This document shows positions 49,765 through 58,487 of a stretch of 64,000 nucleotides of DNA, in pieces. The notes beneath the pieces were generated by a model. That model worked only from the letters and a program-made list of their open reading frames with translations, had not been told where the DNA came from and did not search any database. The first letter of the stretch is position 1; every line of letters begins with the position of its first letter. Source of the DNA: an uncultured Lysobacterales bacterium (GTDB lineage Bacteria > Pseudomonadota > Gammaproteobacteria > Xanthomonadales > Xanthomonadaceae); assembly GCA_946886865.1 (NCBI GenBank), contig CAMPJI010000002.1, positions 20,923 to 84,922 on the forward strand. Direction: 5' to 3'. A program made the position numbers and the translations under genes.

Positions 49765-50259
49765 ATGGCCACGCGCATCGTGACCCTCTACCGCCGCCTG
49801 TCCCGCTGGCCCGCCGGGCGCTGGCTGTTCTCCCGCGCGGTGTGCCTCAAGGCGCCCTACTTCGCCACCATTGCACCCACGGTGACCGCCCTGAAATCCG
49901 GACGGTGCGAGGTGCGCATGCGCGACCGCCGGCGCGTGCGCAACCATATCGGCACGGTGCACGCCATCGCGCTGTGCAACATGGCGGAACTCGCCGGCGG
50001 CCTGGTCACCGACGCCAGCCTGCCGCCCGGCATGCGCTGGATCCCCAAGGGCATGAGCGTCCACTACCTCGCAAAGGCGCGCGGCACGCTGACGGCGACG
50101 GCAACGCCCGAGGTCGAACCGGCGGCACGCGACACCGGCTACGAGCTTCCGGTCGTCGTCGAGGTCACGAATGCGACGGGCGAGTCCGTCTTCAGCGCCC
50201 GCATCTCGATGTGGCTGTCGCCGCTGCGTCCATCACTCCGCGAGGCGGGCAACGTGTGA
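49765..50259 (+). CDS. DUF4442 hot-dog-fold protein
   Basis: A 164-residue protein matching DUF4442, a thioesterase-like hot-dog-fold family. Visible segments are YFATIAPTVTALKSGRCEVRMRDRRRVRNHIGTVHAIALCNMAELAGGLVTDASLP, with the long helix after NHIGTVHA, and RWIPKGMSVHYLAKARGTL. The family likely acts on acyl-CoA or acyl-ACP, and the preceding fadE supports a lipid role. ATG 49765 (MATRIV) is favoured; the frame opens at 49684. It overlaps the next gene by 4 bp (GTGA). Confidence 0.83.
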   Translation: MATRIVTLYRRLSRWPAGRWLFSRAVCLKAPYFATIAPTVTALKSGRCEVRMRDRRRVRNHIGTVHAIALCNMAELAGGLVTDASLPPGMRWIPKGMSVHYLAKARGTLTATATPEVEPAARDTGYELPVVVEVTNATGESVFSARISMWLSPLRPSLREAGNV

Positions 50260-50630
50260 ATGACCGGATCGTGCTGGCCGCCGGCGTCCACAGCGTCGCG
50301 TTCGCACTGTTCCACCTCGCGTTCTGGCGGCTGCTCCGCTGGCGCGACACCCTGCAGCGCGCGACACCGGTCGACCGGGCGATCATCCAGATCCTCAACC
50401 TCCGCCTGACCTACGTGTTCGCGATGGTCGCGGCGTTGTGCTTCGCGTTCCCGGTGGAACTGCACTCGACCCCGCTGGGCCGCGCCGTGCTGGGCGGGAT
50501 GGCCTTGTTCTGGGCGGGACGCACCGTCGAACAGTTCGTGTTCCTTCGCATCAACCGGCCCGCCATGCACCTGCTGACGGCCGCCTTCGTCCTGGGTGCC
50601 GTGTTGTTCGCCTGGCCGCTGTGTGCCTGA
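50256..50630 (+). CDS. Small four-helix membrane protein
   Basis: A 124-residue integral membrane protein with about four helices (IVLAAGVHSVAFALFHLAFW, LTYVFAMVAALCFAFPVEL, LGRAVLGGMALFWAGRTVEQF, MHLLTAAFVLGAVLFAWPL). Not a recognised named enzyme. GTG at 50256 overlaps the DUF4442 stop in the pattern GTGA, so the two are translationally coupled and may act in one process. Function unknown. Confidence 0.8.
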   Translation: MNDRIVLAAGVHSVAFALFHLAFWRLLRWRDTLQRATPVDRAIIQILNLRLTYVFAMVAALCFAFPVELHSTPLGRAVLGGMALFWAGRTVEQFVFLRINRPAMHLLTAAFVLGAVLFAWPLCA

Positions 50631-50633
50631 GGC

Positions 50634-51503
50634 TCACCGAGCGCGCGGCGAACGCAAGGTCAGTCGGGAGATCTCCGGCGGCACCCCGAACCGGATCGGC
50701 AGGATGCTGGTGCCGATGCCGGGCGACACGAAGAGCTGCCGCCCGCCCTCGATGAAGTGGCCTCGCGGATAACGCCCGTCCGCCTTGCCCCACAGGCCCG
50801 GGGCGCCGATGCCGGGAAACGCGATCTGGCCGCCGTGGGTGTGCCCGGCCACCACCAGCGAGGCGCGTGCGGGCATCTGCGGGAACAGGTTCGGGTTGTG
50901 GGTGATCGCCAGTGCGGGCCGGTCATCGTCGACCGCGGCGAACGCGCGTTCGACATCGTGCGGCGCCTCCCACAGGTCGCCAACGCCCACCACCCAGAGA
51001 TCGCAGCGGGCCAGGCGGACCGGCGTGGCCTGGTCCTCCAGCACCGTGACGCCGGCCTCCTCGAACGCCGCGCGCACCCGCGCGCCGTCCTTCCACCAGT
51101 CGTGGTTGCCCAGCACCGCATACACTGGCTTGCGCGCCGTCAGCGGTCGCAGGTGCTCGGCGATGACGTCGGCCGGGATGTACGTACCGAGGAACACGCT
51201 GAGGATCACGTAGTCGCCGGCCATCAGCACGGCCTGCGAGTCGCTTTCGGCCAGTCGCTGCACCAGCCGGTCCAGCTTGTCGACGCCGTTGTGCGGTGAG
51301 CCGGTGTGCAGGTCGGCAATGACATCCACCCGCAGGCCGTCGCACTCGGCCGGCCATGCGGGCAGCTCGAAGGCGTAATCGCGCGCGACGAGCGAGCGCG
51401 GCTCCCACACACAGCCCCACACGAGAAACACGACCACCAGCACGGCCAGGATGCGCGCGCTCCAGCGCAGCCGCCACCGCCAGGGCCGGTGGCGTACCGT
51501 CAT
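50634..51503 (-). CDS. Membrane-anchored metallophosphoesterase
   Basis: A 289-residue calcineurin-like phosphoesterase. N-terminal transmembrane helix (ILAVLVVVFLVWGCVW), then the metal motifs DVIADLHTGSPHNG (D-x-H), LMAGDYV, AVLGNHDWW and the late ASLVVAGHTHGGQIAFPG. Similar proteins such as YpbG/YkuE act on phospholipids or nucleotides at the membrane; the substrate here is unknown. The ATG overlaps the stop of the upstream epimerase-like gene by 4 bp, so the two form an operon. Confidence 0.92.
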   Translation of the reverse strand: MTVRHRPWRWRLRWSARILAVLVVVFLVWGCVWEPRSLVARDYAFELPAWPAECDGLRVDVIADLHTGSPHNGVDKLDRLVQRLAESDSQAVLMAGDYVILSVFLGTYIPADVIAEHLRPLTARKPVYAVLGNHDWWKDGARVRAAFEEAGVTVLEDQATPVRLARCDLWVVGVGDLWEAPHDVERAFAAVDDDRPALAITHNPNLFPQMPARASLVVAGHTHGGQIAFPGIGAPGLWGKADGRYPRGHFIEGGRQLFVSPGIGTSILPIRFGVPPEISRLTLRSPRAR

Positions 51504-52705
51504 CCGCCGGCGCTGCCGTTGCGGGCGTGCCACGCGGCCAGCACTTCGGCCTCGCGCGCCGGTGCGAGGCCGGCCTTCGGCTTCGCGCGCCGCTCGGCGG
51601 GAAGGGTGCGCCACCACAGCAGCGTGTCCCGCACGGTAGCGTCGAGCGGACGGTACTCCAGGCCCGCCGCCTGCGCGCGGGAGGTATCGACCCGGCCGAA
51701 GCCGGCGTACTCGCCTTCGGCCGGGATCCAGGCCGGCATGTCCTGCCAGGCGCTGACGCCCTGCGCCTCCAGGACGTCCGCCGGCACCCACGTCAGCGAC
51801 GACACGGCGCCCGGCGGCTGCGGGCACGGCGCGCGGATGCACTGGATGTCGTTGAGGTCGCGCGCCACGTCCTGGCAGGTGGTCAACAGCGCGCCCATCG
51901 TCAGCGAACCCGCCGGCGCATCGGCATTGAACACGCCGAACGTGCGCTGCTCGATGAGGTGCAGCAGGAACGCCGCCAGATCGCGTACGTCGATGAACTG
52001 CGTCGGGTCCGTCGGCGTGCCGGGCGCGAGGATCTCGCCGCCGCGGTCGGCGCGCGCCGGCCAGTAGGTGAAGCGGTCCGTGGTGTCGCCCGGCCCGACG
52101 ATCAGGCCCGGGCGCACGACCGTCACGCGCCCGGGTATCGCGCGCTGCGCGGCCTGTTCCGACAGCGCCTTGAGCGGGCCGTAGGTCTCGCCGGTGATCT
52201 CGGTGACGGTCGGGTCGGGAATCGTCGCCAGCGCTGCGTTCTCGTCCATGCCTGGCACCGACGTGTCGGCGTACACCGAGATCGTGGAGACGATCAGGTA
52301 CTGGCCCACGCGTGGCCCCAGCAATCCGGCCGAGCGCGTCACGTCCCCGGGGATATAGGCCGACGTATCGAGGACGGCATCCCAGCGGCGCTCGCCCTCC
52401 AGCGCGGACAGGTCGGACTTGCGGTCACCGCGCAGCTGCTCGATGTCGTCGAACTGCTCGCCGTCGAACCGCGTCGGGTTGGTCTTGCCGCGGTTGAACA
52501 GCGTAAGCCGATGCCCGGCGGCGCGCGCGGCGTCCACGAAGTGCGGGCCGAGGAAGCCGGTCCCGCCCAGCACCAGGATGTCCAGGCCCTGTTTGCGCGG
52601 CGATGGCGCCACCGCCTGCCCCAGCGCCGAGGTGCAGGCGGGCAGTCCTGCCGCCACCGCACCGGCCAGGCCGGCGATCAATACATTGCGACGGGAGATC
52701 TGCAT
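51500..52705 (-). CDS. Tat-exported NAD-dependent epimerase/dehydratase-like protein
   Basis: A 401-residue extended short-chain dehydrogenase. The N-terminus is a twin-arginine signal (SRRNVLIAGLAGAVAAGLPAC), then a Rossmann motif DILVLGGTGFLGPHFVDAA. The core contains STISVYAD and TGETYGPLKALSEQAA, the latter with the YxxxK catalytic pair. Export of a cofactor-binding enzyme through Tat in folded form is consistent. The substrate is probably a nucleotide sugar-like or a polyol, but this is inference. It overlaps the phosphoesterase gene by 4 bp. Confidence 0.85.
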   Translation of the reverse strand: MQISRRNVLIAGLAGAVAAGLPACTSALGQAVAPSPRKQGLDILVLGGTGFLGPHFVDAARAAGHRLTLFNRGKTNPTRFDGEQFDDIEQLRGDRKSDLSALEGERRWDAVLDTSAYIPGDVTRSAGLLGPRVGQYLIVSTISVYADTSVPGMDENAALATIPDPTVTEITGETYGPLKALSEQAAQRAIPGRVTVVRPGLIVGPGDTTDRFTYWPARADRGGEILAPGTPTDPTQFIDVRDLAAFLLHLIEQRTFGVFNADAPAGSLTMGALLTTCQDVARDLNDIQCIRAPCPQPPGAVSSLTWVPADVLEAQGVSAWQDMPAWIPAEGEYAGFGRVDTSRAQAAGLEYRPLDATVRDTLLWWRTLPAERRAKPKAGLAPAREAEVLAAWHARNGSAGG

Positions 52706-52778
52706 CGGTCGACTCCACGGACGGCGAAAGAAACCCGCACTCTGGGCGGCCGGGCGGCCCGCCGCCATGCGCCGAAGG

Positions 52779-54107
52779 TCACGACGACGCGGCCGGAGAC
52801 ACGGGCGCTGGCCGCTCCGCGCGCCGCGCCAGCCGCCAGCCCAGTACGCCGGATGTCGCGGCGGCCAGTGCCGCCAGCCCCGCGAAGCCCGGTGCCGCGA
52901 CACCGACACTGCGCAGGGCGTTCATCGACACCGCGACCGACAGGTCGCCGAAGCGCCACACCGCGGTGTCGACCGTGTTCTTGCCCTTGTAACGCAGGTT
53001 GCGCGGCACGCGCGTGTACAGGCTCTCGCGCGCCGGGCCGACCATGCCATAGGCCAACCCGCGGCCGATGATCAGCGCCACGGCCACCAGCGGCATGGCC
53101 CCGATCACCGGTGCGTACGGATTGTCGGATACGGCCACCAGAAGCAGGGCGCCGGCCACCGCCGTGGCCCACACGCCGATCACCGGACCCGCGCCCCAGC
53201 GCACCAGCATCCAGCGCGTCAGGGTCAGCTGCACCACCACCTGCAAGAGGTTGGCCGCCAGGTCCAGGTCGGCGGCGAAGCGGGTGCGCGCGATGGCATC
53301 GTCGAAGGTCGCACCCGAGTAATCGACCACCAGCGCGTAGTTGACCGTGCCGATGCAGTCCGCCAGCAGCATCAGCACCGCCATCGTGCGCATGAAGGGG
53401 TTGGCGAATACCTGGCGCACGCCATCGAGCACGCCGCCGCCCACCGCCGATTCGTGTCCCGGATCGTGCCGGCGGTGGCCGTGCACGCGCGCCCAGCCAC
53501 CCAGCCATGCCACGCAGGCCAATGCGATCGCCAGCAGCGCCGCGGACACCACCAGCAGCGGCGCGACGCCGATCACGCCCACCAGTGCACGCGTCAGGAC
53601 CGGACCGGCAATCGCACCGGCGGTGCCGCCCAGCGCGATGAGCGGAAACAGCCGACGGGCCTGCAGGTCATCCCAGACGTCGGCCATGAAGCTCCAGAAC
53701 ACCGACACGATGAACAGGTTGAACACGCTGATCCAGACGAAGAACACCGTGCCCAGTGCACGCGGGCTCAGCAGCCCCTGGTGTGTGAACAGCGGCACGA
53801 AGCCCAGCAGGCAGGCGATGAAGAAGGCATGCACCACGGGCACCACGACGCGCCGGGGATGCCGGGCGACCAGCGCACCGAACACCGGCGCCAGTGCCAG
53901 CGTCGCCAGGAAGGTCGCGGCGTAGAACCACGGCAACTGCGTGGAGCCCACGGCCGCCGACAACTGGTCGCGCACCGGCCTCACGACGTAATACGCCGCC
54001 AGCACACAGAAGAAGTAGGCGAACGAGACCGCGACCGCCCGCCACTCGGCCGGCTCCACCCGGGCGGGCCGGGGGCGCGATGGCGACACGGCGGCGCCGT
54101 GGGGCAT
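52779..54107 (-). CDS. MFS/NTP-transporter-like membrane protein
   Basis: A 442-residue polytopic protein with about 12 hydrophobic helices. The opening SFAYFFCVLAAYYVVRPVRDQLSAA with the conserved RPVRDQ motif matches the ATP/ADP-translocase-like branch of MFS transporters (TlcC-like). Later segments FVWISVFNLFIVSVFWSFMADVWD and VPRNLRYKGKNTVDTAVWRFGD are also typical. Free-living bacteria often carry it without known substrate, so nucleotide transport should not be assumed. It stands alone, upstream of the Tat epimerase gene. Confidence 0.85.
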   Translation of the reverse strand: MPHGAAVSPSRPRPARVEPAEWRAVAVSFAYFFCVLAAYYVVRPVRDQLSAAVGSTQLPWFYAATFLATLALAPVFGALVARHPRRVVVPVVHAFFIACLLGFVPLFTHQGLLSPRALGTVFFVWISVFNLFIVSVFWSFMADVWDDLQARRLFPLIALGGTAGAIAGPVLTRALVGVIGVAPLLVVSAALLAIALACVAWLGGWARVHGHRRHDPGHESAVGGGVLDGVRQVFANPFMRTMAVLMLLADCIGTVNYALVVDYSGATFDDAIARTRFAADLDLAANLLQVVVQLTLTRWMLVRWGAGPVIGVWATAVAGALLLVAVSDNPYAPVIGAMPLVAVALIIGRGLAYGMVGPARESLYTRVPRNLRYKGKNTVDTAVWRFGDLSVAVSMNALRSVGVAAPGFAGLAALAAATSGVLGWRLARRAERPAPVSPAASS

Positions 54108-54262
54108 GGACGGGCTCGAGGGGCGACGGGACGGCCGGCACGGTAGCCCAATGGCGGGGCCCCTGCCACCGTGGCACGCCCACCCACCCCGCTTCCGCGG
54201 GTGTGCCGGTTTGCACTAGCCTCGCCCTGTTGCGCCCGGCTCCGGGTGCCGGGGACGGCGTC

Positions 54263-55867
54263 ATGTTCGACTACATCATCATCGGTGCAGGCTCGGCCGG
54301 ATGCGTCCTGGCGAACCGGCTGTCGCAGGACGCCGATGTGCGCGTGCTTCTGCTGGAGGCGGGCCCCCGCGACTGGCACCCCTACATCCACATGCCGGCC
54401 GGCATCGCCAAGCTGGTGAACCTCAAGTCGGTCAACTGGGACTACCACACGGCGCCGGAGCCGAACCTCGACGGCCGCGTGCTCTGGTGGCCGCGCGGCA
54501 AGGTGCTGGGCGGATCGAGCTCGATCAACGCCATGTGCTACGTCCGCGGCGTACCCGCCGATTACGACGGCTGGGCCGCGGCCGGCGCGGACGGATGGGA
54601 CTGGTCGCGCGTGCTGCCCTACTTCAGGCGCGCCGAATGCAACTCGCGCGGGGCCGACGCATGGCATGGCGCCGATGGTCCGATGCACGTGTCCGACCTG
54701 CGCCACGTCAATCCGCTGTCGGAGATGTTCATCGAGGCCGGCACGCAGGCCGGCTTCGACGCCAACCGGGATTTCAATGGTGCGTCGCAAGCGGGCTTCG
54801 GGCTCTACCAGGTCACTCAGAAGGACGGCGTGCGCTGGTCGTCCGCGTCCGCCTATCTCAAGCCCGCACGCACCCGTGGCAACCTCCGGGTGGTGACCGG
54901 CGCGCATGTCTCGCGCATCACCTTCAGCCGCACCGGCGGCACGCCGCGTGCGGATGGGGTGGTCTACACCGCCGGCGGCCGCGCCTTCCACCAGCCGGCC
55001 GCGCGCGAGGTCCTGCTGTGCGGGGGTGCGATCAACTCCCCGCAGTTGCTGATGCTGTCGGGCGTCGGTCCGGCGGATACGCTGCGCCGCCACGGCATCG
55101 ACGTGGTGGCCGACATCGGGCAGGTCGGCGCCAACCTGCAGGACCACCTCGACATCTGCACCCTGCGGCACTCCATCCGGCGGCTCACCTACGACCGCGT
55201 CGGCGACCTGCCTGTGGCGTTCGACTACTACCTGCGCGGACGCCGTGGGCCGGGCACCAGCAACATCGCCGAGGCCGGCGCGTTCGTCCGTTCGCCGCTC
55301 GCGCCCGACGACCGGCCCGACATCCAGCTGCACTTCGTCCCGGCGATGCTCGACGACCACGGCCGCCACCGCCTGCCGGGCGACGGGTACACGGTCCACG
55401 CATGCGCGCTGCGGCCGCGCAGCCGCGGGCGCATCACCCTGATGAGCGGGCGTGCGGCCGACAAGCCGCGCATCGAGGCGGACTACCTGGGCGACGCCGA
55501 CGGCTTTGACCTGCGCATGATGGTCGAGTGCGCGAAGGTGTCGCGCGAGGTGATGGCGCAGCGCGCGTTCGATACGGTCCGCGGCGCGCCCATCTTTCCC
55601 GCGCGCGACGACCTGACGGACGCGGCGCTGGTGGAATTCATCCGTGCCAAGGCCGACACCGTGTACCACCCGGTCGGGACGTGTCGCATGGGCGCGGACG
55701 CCGCATCGGTGGTCGACCCGCACTTGCGCGTCCGCGGCGTCGAAGGGCTGCGTGTGGTCGACGCCTCGGTCATGCCGTCGCTGATCGGCGGCAATACCCA
55801 CGCGCCGACCGTGATGATCGCCGAACGCGCGTCGGACCTCATCCGCGGCATCGCGCCGCTGACCTAG
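54263..55867 (+). CDS. GMC-type FAD oxidoreductase (choline dehydrogenase-like)
   Basis: A 534-residue flavoprotein of the glucose-methanol-choline family. The FAD motif IIIGAGSAGCVLANRLS is at the N-terminus, followed by WPRGKVLGGSSSINAMCYVRG, the substrate region and the catalytic histidine region in VYHPVGTCRMGADAAS with the late NTHAPTVMIAERASDLI. Closest family names are choline dehydrogenase and alcohol dehydrogenases such as AlkJ. No betaine aldehyde dehydrogenase gene is adjacent, so choline is not established as substrate. Confidence 0.92.
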   Translation: MFDYIIIGAGSAGCVLANRLSQDADVRVLLLEAGPRDWHPYIHMPAGIAKLVNLKSVNWDYHTAPEPNLDGRVLWWPRGKVLGGSSSINAMCYVRGVPADYDGWAAAGADGWDWSRVLPYFRRAECNSRGADAWHGADGPMHVSDLRHVNPLSEMFIEAGTQAGFDANRDFNGASQAGFGLYQVTQKDGVRWSSASAYLKPARTRGNLRVVTGAHVSRITFSRTGGTPRADGVVYTAGGRAFHQPAAREVLLCGGAINSPQLLMLSGVGPADTLRRHGIDVVADIGQVGANLQDHLDICTLRHSIRRLTYDRVGDLPVAFDYYLRGRRGPGTSNIAEAGAFVRSPLAPDDRPDIQLHFVPAMLDDHGRHRLPGDGYTVHACALRPRSRGRITLMSGRAADKPRIEADYLGDADGFDLRMMVECAKVSREVMAQRAFDTVRGAPIFPARDDLTDAALVEFIRAKADTVYHPVGTCRMGADAASVVDPHLRVRGVEGLRVVDASVMPSLIGGNTHAPTVMIAERASDLIRGIAPLT

Positions 55868-55870
55868 CCC

Positions 55871-57778
55871 TCAGACGTTGTCGAGGGTGGGCGGCAACGG
55901 GCAGTGCAGCACGCTGCACACCGTCCTCAGCAACTCGGCTTCCGCCAGGCTGATGCGTCCGTCGTGCAGCGTCGCCAGTGTCACCGCCTCCACCAGGGCC
56001 TGCTTCGCCAGCGGGTCGAGACGGTCCAGCGCGTCCCACCCCGGATCCAGCGCGGTGACGCCCGCCGCGGGCGGCGCGTAGGCACTGTGGGCGTCGGGCA
56101 GCATGCGGTGCATGGCGGCCAGGTAGGCGCGCCGGCCGCCGGCCAGGTCCTCATGGCCGGCACGCGCGACCACCGCCAGCAGCGTGGCGATCTCGCGCCG
56201 CACCGCCTGCGGTTTGGTCCGGCCCATGCGCGCACGCCGCGAGGGGTCGAGCGAGTCGCGCACCTGCACGGTCAGCATGCGACCGAGGCAGTACTCGAAC
56301 AGGGACACCTGACCGTCCGCGAACGTCATCGCATGCACCGTGTCCATGAAGCGCTCCAGCTCCGGGCGCGGCCGCAGCCGCAACACGGGGAACGCCAGCG
56401 CCGCCACGGGCAGTCGCAGGGCCGGATGCAGCGCCTGCAGGTACCGGCGATGCGTGCGCTCGGCCGCTTCGGCGACCGCATCGCCCATGCGCGCGGCGAC
56501 CTCCACGCGCTGGCGGCGGGCCATGTCCGGGGCACCGTCGAGCAACAGGCCGAGCACCAGCGGCACCACCGCGTCGCGTTGCGCGGCCATGCGACGCACC
56601 GGCTCGGGGATGCCGGCGGCGATGGCGTCGGCGCGCCGGTAGTCGTCGGCGCCGGGCTGGGCCACCTGCGCCACCACCATCGGCGGCGTCAGGCTGCGCT
56701 CGCTGCCGGGCGGCGGCAACGGCCCGTGCGTCGGCGCGGCCAGGCCCAAGCGCATGTCCTCGTCCAGCCCCTGCGGCGGTGCGGCCAGCCACTGGCGTTG
56801 CAGGCGGTCCAGCTCATCGGCGTTGAACCCCGGCTCCAGCGCGCGGATGCGCTCGACCAGGTCGGGATGCGTCGCGAACCACCGCCCCAGCGTGCGGCCG
56901 GCGTAGCCGACCCCATCGCCGAACAGCATGTGGCTGACCTCCTCGGCCTGGCCGGCATCCGACAGGCGTGCGCCGTCGTGCAGCCCACCGATTTTCTTGA
57001 GCGCACCCGCCAGGCCGCTCGTCTGCCGGGTGAACTGCACGGCCGACGCATCGGCGAGGCGCTCGCGGCTGCGGCTGACCCCGGCCTTGATCAGGCGGCC
57101 GAAGAACAGCCCGATGTAGCCGATCAGCATCGCGACCAGGGCGCCGGCCAGGATCGGAAGCCCGGCACTGGTGCGGCGCGACCCGAGCCCGCCGTGGACC
57201 AACACCTTGCGGCCGACCACGCCCAGCATGAGGATCCCGAACAGCACGCCCATCAACCGGATGTTGAGCCGCATGTCGCCGTTGAGGATGTGGCTGAACT
57301 CGTGCGCGACCACGCCCTGCAGCTCGTCGCGGTTGAGGCGGTCCAGCGCGCCGCGCGTCACCGCGATAACCGCGTCGGACGGCGAGTAGCCGGCGGCGAA
57401 CGCGTTGATGCCCGCTTCGTGCTCGAGCACGTACACCCGCGGCACCGGCACGCCCGAGGCGATCGCGACCTCCTCCACGACGTTCAACAGGCGGCGCGCG
57501 TTGGGATCGGTGGCGTCCATCGCCACCGGCACCCCGCCCTGCTGCAGTGCCACCGCGTCGCCACCGCCGCGCAACGACGCCATGCGGTAGAGCGAGCCCA
57601 GGCCGATCACCAGCAACGTGCCGATGCTGGCCGTCGCCATCAGCCCGGGACGCGCACCCGCCACCAGCGCCACGACCAGGTTGACCGCGACCACGATGCC
57701 CAGCACCGCCAGCGCGAACAGCGCGACCAGTCGGGTGGACTCCCGGCGCGCTTGTGCCTGGTGTTCGAAGAAGTTCAT
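55871..57778 (-). CDS. M48 zinc metallopeptidase with extended C-terminus
   Basis: A 635-residue membrane peptidase. Two hydrophobic helices in the first 60 residues (LVALFALAVLGIVVAVNLVVALVAG, ATASIGTLLVIGLGSLY), then the M48 domain with the zinc motif VVAHEFSHILNGDMRLN and the third ligand region around RERLADASAVQFTR. Two further helices are at LMGVLFGILMLGVVG and LIGYIGLFFGRLI. The C-terminal 280 residues (from about 355) form an extra, mostly helical region not found in short HtpX proteins; this long form is common with LemA next door. Probable role: envelope protein quality control. Confidence 0.92.
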   Translation of the reverse strand: MNFFEHQAQARRESTRLVALFALAVLGIVVAVNLVVALVAGARPGLMATASIGTLLVIGLGSLYRMASLRGGGDAVALQQGGVPVAMDATDPNARRLLNVVEEVAIASGVPVPRVYVLEHEAGINAFAAGYSPSDAVIAVTRGALDRLNRDELQGVVAHEFSHILNGDMRLNIRLMGVLFGILMLGVVGRKVLVHGGLGSRRTSAGLPILAGALVAMLIGYIGLFFGRLIKAGVSRSRERLADASAVQFTRQTSGLAGALKKIGGLHDGARLSDAGQAEEVSHMLFGDGVGYAGRTLGRWFATHPDLVERIRALEPGFNADELDRLQRQWLAAPPQGLDEDMRLGLAAPTHGPLPPPGSERSLTPPMVVAQVAQPGADDYRRADAIAAGIPEPVRRMAAQRDAVVPLVLGLLLDGAPDMARRQRVEVAARMGDAVAEAAERTHRRYLQALHPALRLPVAALAFPVLRLRPRPELERFMDTVHAMTFADGQVSLFEYCLGRMLTVQVRDSLDPSRRARMGRTKPQAVRREIATLLAVVARAGHEDLAGGRRAYLAAMHRMLPDAHSAYAPPAAGVTALDPGWDALDRLDPLAKQALVEAVTLATLHDGRISLAEAELLRTVCSVLHCPLPPTLDNV

Positions 57779-57820
57779 CGACGGCCCCCTACCGCCGCGC
57801 GACGCGTCACGGCGCCCGGG

Positions 57821-58414
57821 TCAGAACTGGACCTTCGGCGCCTCGCGCACCTGCGCGCGGTCGGCCGGAATATCGAGCAACGCCGCCGGCTTGAAGCCGA
57901 AGTTGCCCGCGACCAGGCTGGACGGAAACACCTCGCGCTGGTTGTTGTAGGCCATGACCGAATCGTTGTAGGCCTGCCGCGCGAACGCCACGCGGTTTTC
58001 GGTGCTGGTCAGCTCTTCCGACAGCTGCATCATGTTCTGGTTGGCCTTGAGGTCCGGGTACGCCTCCACCACCGCCATGAGGCGGCCCAGCATGCCGTCG
58101 AGCGCACCCTGCGAGCGGGACAGCTCGGCCATCGCCGCTGGATCGCCCGGGCTGGCCTTGGCGGCCGCGAGACCCGCTTGGGCCGCACCACGGGCGGCAA
58201 TCACCGCTTCAAGCGTCTCGCGCTCATGCGTCAGGTAGGCCTTGGCGGTTTCCACCAGGTTGGGAATCAGGTCGAACCGGCGCTGCAGCTGCACGTCGAT
58301 CTGGGCAAACGCATTCCGATAGGCGTTCCGCGCCCGCACCAGCCCGTTGTACAGCGCCACCACCCACGCCACGACCAGCGCGACGAATGCCAGCAAAATC
58401 ATGAAGCTGAACAT
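57821..58414 (-). CDS. LemA family membrane protein
   Basis: A 197-residue protein with one N-terminal transmembrane helix (ILLAFVALVVAWVVALYNGLV) and a long helical domain: ARNAYRNAFAQIDVQLQRRFDLIPNLVETAKAYLTHE, LMAVVEAYPDLKANQNMMQLSEELTSTENRVAFARQAYND. The family function is not settled; LemA is often paired with M48 peptidases or TPM-domain proteins, as here where the M48 gene follows 42 bp downstream. Together they probably act as an envelope assembly pair. Confidence 0.95.
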   Translation of the reverse strand: MFSFMILLAFVALVVAWVVALYNGLVRARNAYRNAFAQIDVQLQRRFDLIPNLVETAKAYLTHERETLEAVIAARGAAQAGLAAAKASPGDPAAMAELSRSQGALDGMLGRLMAVVEAYPDLKANQNMMQLSEELTSTENRVAFARQAYNDSVMAYNNQREVFPSSLVAGNFGFKPAALLDIPADRAQVREAPKVQF

Positions 58415-58487
58415 GATTGCTCCCCTATCCCCTGAATTTCAGCGTTATGATCGATCGCGAGCCCAGCATACGCAGGCCTTGCAGCCC

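Noticed and set aside
47110..50064. 984-codon open frame on the minus strand opposite fadE
   Set aside because: Antisense shadow; composition is rich in H, R, Q and V, and no family is recognisable.
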